From Ricinus communis (taxonomy: Eukaryota; Streptophyta; Magnoliopsida; Malpighiales; Euphorbiaceae): a DNA stretch of 64,000 bases. Below the pieces are notes generated by a model that saw nothing but the letters and a program-made list of their open reading frames with translations, was not told where the DNA came from and searched no databases. Location of the stretch: NCBI RefSeq assembly GCF_019578655.1, contig NC_063265.1, positions 14,246,285 to 14,310,284 on the forward strand, written 5' to 3'. The position numbers and the translations under genes are program-made. Numbering within the stretch: the first letter of the stretch is position 1; each line of letters begins with the position of its first letter. This document shows positions 62,569 through 64,000 of the stretch, one piece after another.

Positions 62569-64000
62569 GGAGGCTGAATCTGCAGGCTCAGTGCAGCATG
62601 TGTTTTGTGATTAATGATTGAAACAGCTAGTTTATCTCCAGGGCTATTACAATTACTTATTTATCAGATGCTTTGCTGTTGCCTTATAATTGATGAATGC
62701 GTGTGCAATCATATTTGTGTGGTTTCTTTGTGTTGAAGCTGCCTTGGATGTAAGGAATGGCTTAGTACATAGTTTGTTTCTGTTGGGATTCCATTCGTTT
62801 CATGAATCTGTCGACTTTCTTGAAGATACAAAGTGAAAATTCATGTGTTTAATCTTTCTCAGAAGCCTCAACACAGTGCTTGATTCATGATATAGAAAAG
62901 ATTTGATATAAAATTAGTACATTCTTGACTGATGTTATGGTGTCACTAGCTTCTCTAGATGGGCCTTTCTACCTCAAGAAACTCCTTACAACTTCAACAG
63001 AAGGCGGGCCTTAAATCTGTGAATTTACTTGGTTGAGTAGCCATAACAGTGCGAGTCAAGTGAGTCATCCAAATACAAGACAAGAAATGTTAGCTTCGCT
63101 TCTTGTAACTTGTGTCTTCGTGTCCCCTGTCAAGACATCACCTAAAATGGGTGTATGTGCTTTGTTCTATGTAGTGATGTTGGATTTCTTAGTTGTTATA
63201 TTTGTTTTCTTTTTGCCTCGCAGGGGTCCTACTTAGTCGTCTAGTATCAATTTCCTCATTTAATTTTCAAAATAGTAAAACATGATTTGCCAAATTGTAA
63301 ATGCTTTACGTTTTCTATATTTAGTTTTCTTTGGTCAATTTTGTGCATTTTTAGTTGGTTTAATAGCAAATTGGTAAATGTCTTTTAGGTTCTAAATTCG
63401 AGTTTTAAATACGTAACTGTAAATTAGTTTTTTCTGTTCAATTTTATGCATTTTTAGTTGGTTTAGTAATAAATCTATCTTATCCAATAGCGTAAATATA
63501 AAATGGTAAAGTCTTTTCTAGTTTAACTAAAGTTTCGTGTTTGAGTCTTTAAGTATATAATTATATTAAAATTCTCGAAGTAGTGTTTTGACACCTATAA
63601 ATATATTTTATTCAACATCTATAAATATCTTGTTCGGCACTTTTAGATATATGTACAATAAAAAAAAAGAAAAAAATTGACAAATTTGAAGTGTATAAAC
63701 CAAGTTACATCTATATGTGCGTATGTTGAATTAACCTAAAGATCATTTGAAGAACTTGGCTTACTATTTTTATTCTTCAATTTTTACTCCATTTTGAGAC
63801 TCTCGGGGAAAATGGCACAAAGATGTGATTCACATTATCTCAAAGAAAATATGACATTTAGAAACTTTCACCTATAGATTAATCTTGCTTGAAAAATTTA
63901 AAACTTTAAATTGGATGGATAAATAATATACTTTCATATCAATTGAATAATGGATTAACATTTTTAACTTTAAAAAGAATTACATGGTGTAGCTCTTAAT
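62569..64000. other. intergenic right flank
   Basis: The APX-like 3'-UTR region is followed by AT-rich sequence without genes. A diverged tandem duplication lies at about 63312-63560. Confidence 0.5.
63312..63560 (+). repeat. diverged tandem duplication, about 105-base period
   Basis: TGCATTTTTAGTTGGTTTA occurs at about 63343 and again at about 63448, within longer similar units (TTAGTTTTC..GTCAATTTT / TTAGTTTTTTCTGTTCAATTTT), with similar GGTAAA..GTCTTTT words downstream of each. Copies are diverged and gapped. Confidence 0.6.

Overview
The window is nuclear DNA from a eudicot plant. Genes are split by short AT-rich introns with canonical GT..AG borders, the intergenic DNA is very AT-rich, and every recognisable protein is a plant nuclear-encoded family. 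A rosid, perhaps in Malpighiales, is my guess, but no sequence here fixes the species. Exon structures below were built by hand from reading frame and splice sites. Every multi-exon model except the APX copy closes to a multiple of three.

Layout, left to right: (1) 467-2100, minus strand: first coding exon, leader and promoter of a PRR7-type clock pseudo-response regulator; the rest lies off the left edge. (2) 3898-5996, plus: chloroplast AAED1/PRXL2-type thioredoxin-fold protein, 9 exons. (3) 6385-7650, plus: single-exon DNA topoisomerase VI subunit A. (4) 8151-13682, minus: 12-exon PPR protein. (5) 14255-18173, plus: 8-exon CCCH protein of the ZC3H15/DFRP1 family, sharing a 572-bp divergent promoter with the PPR gene. 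(6) 20806-21021, minus: small basic protein. (7) 22266-23008: unassigned exon-like fragments. (8) 23014-25148, minus: 2-exon plastid single-span membrane protein. (9) 25149-29186: AT-rich, repeat-bearing gap. (10) 29187-32887, plus: REVEILLE (RVE4/RVE8-type) MYB factor, 8 exons. (11) 33850-35055, plus: Mediator subunit MED4. (12) 38117-40114, plus: ribosomal protein L4. (13) 44803-47583, plus: APETALA2-like factor (RAP2.7/TOE1 type) with a miR172 site. (14) 51217-51667: solo LTR with a perfect 5-bp target duplication. (15) 54101-59173, minus: NOT4-type RING/RRM E3 ligase, 12 coding exons. (16) 60795-62568, plus: cytosolic ascorbate peroxidase copy that looks disabled.

The order PRR7, TOP6A, PPR, RVE, MED4, RPL4 matches, as I recall the gene numbering, Arabidopsis At5g02810, 02820, 02830, 02840, 02850 and 02870. 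The RAP2.7/TOE1 plus NOT4 pair matches At2g28550 and At2g28540. The window therefore looks like two ancient syntenic blocks joined near 40-44 kb. PRR7 and RVE belong to the same circadian circuit (RVE4/6/8 activators, PRR repressors), and their linkage is the main biological theme.

I found no undescribed system with confidence. The best leads are the decayed APX copy (proximal heme histidine changed to Gln plus a lost splice donor), three probable GC-AG introns, the solo LTR, a diverged duplication inside a CCCH-gene intron, and the unassigned exon-like fragments at 22.3-23.0 kb.
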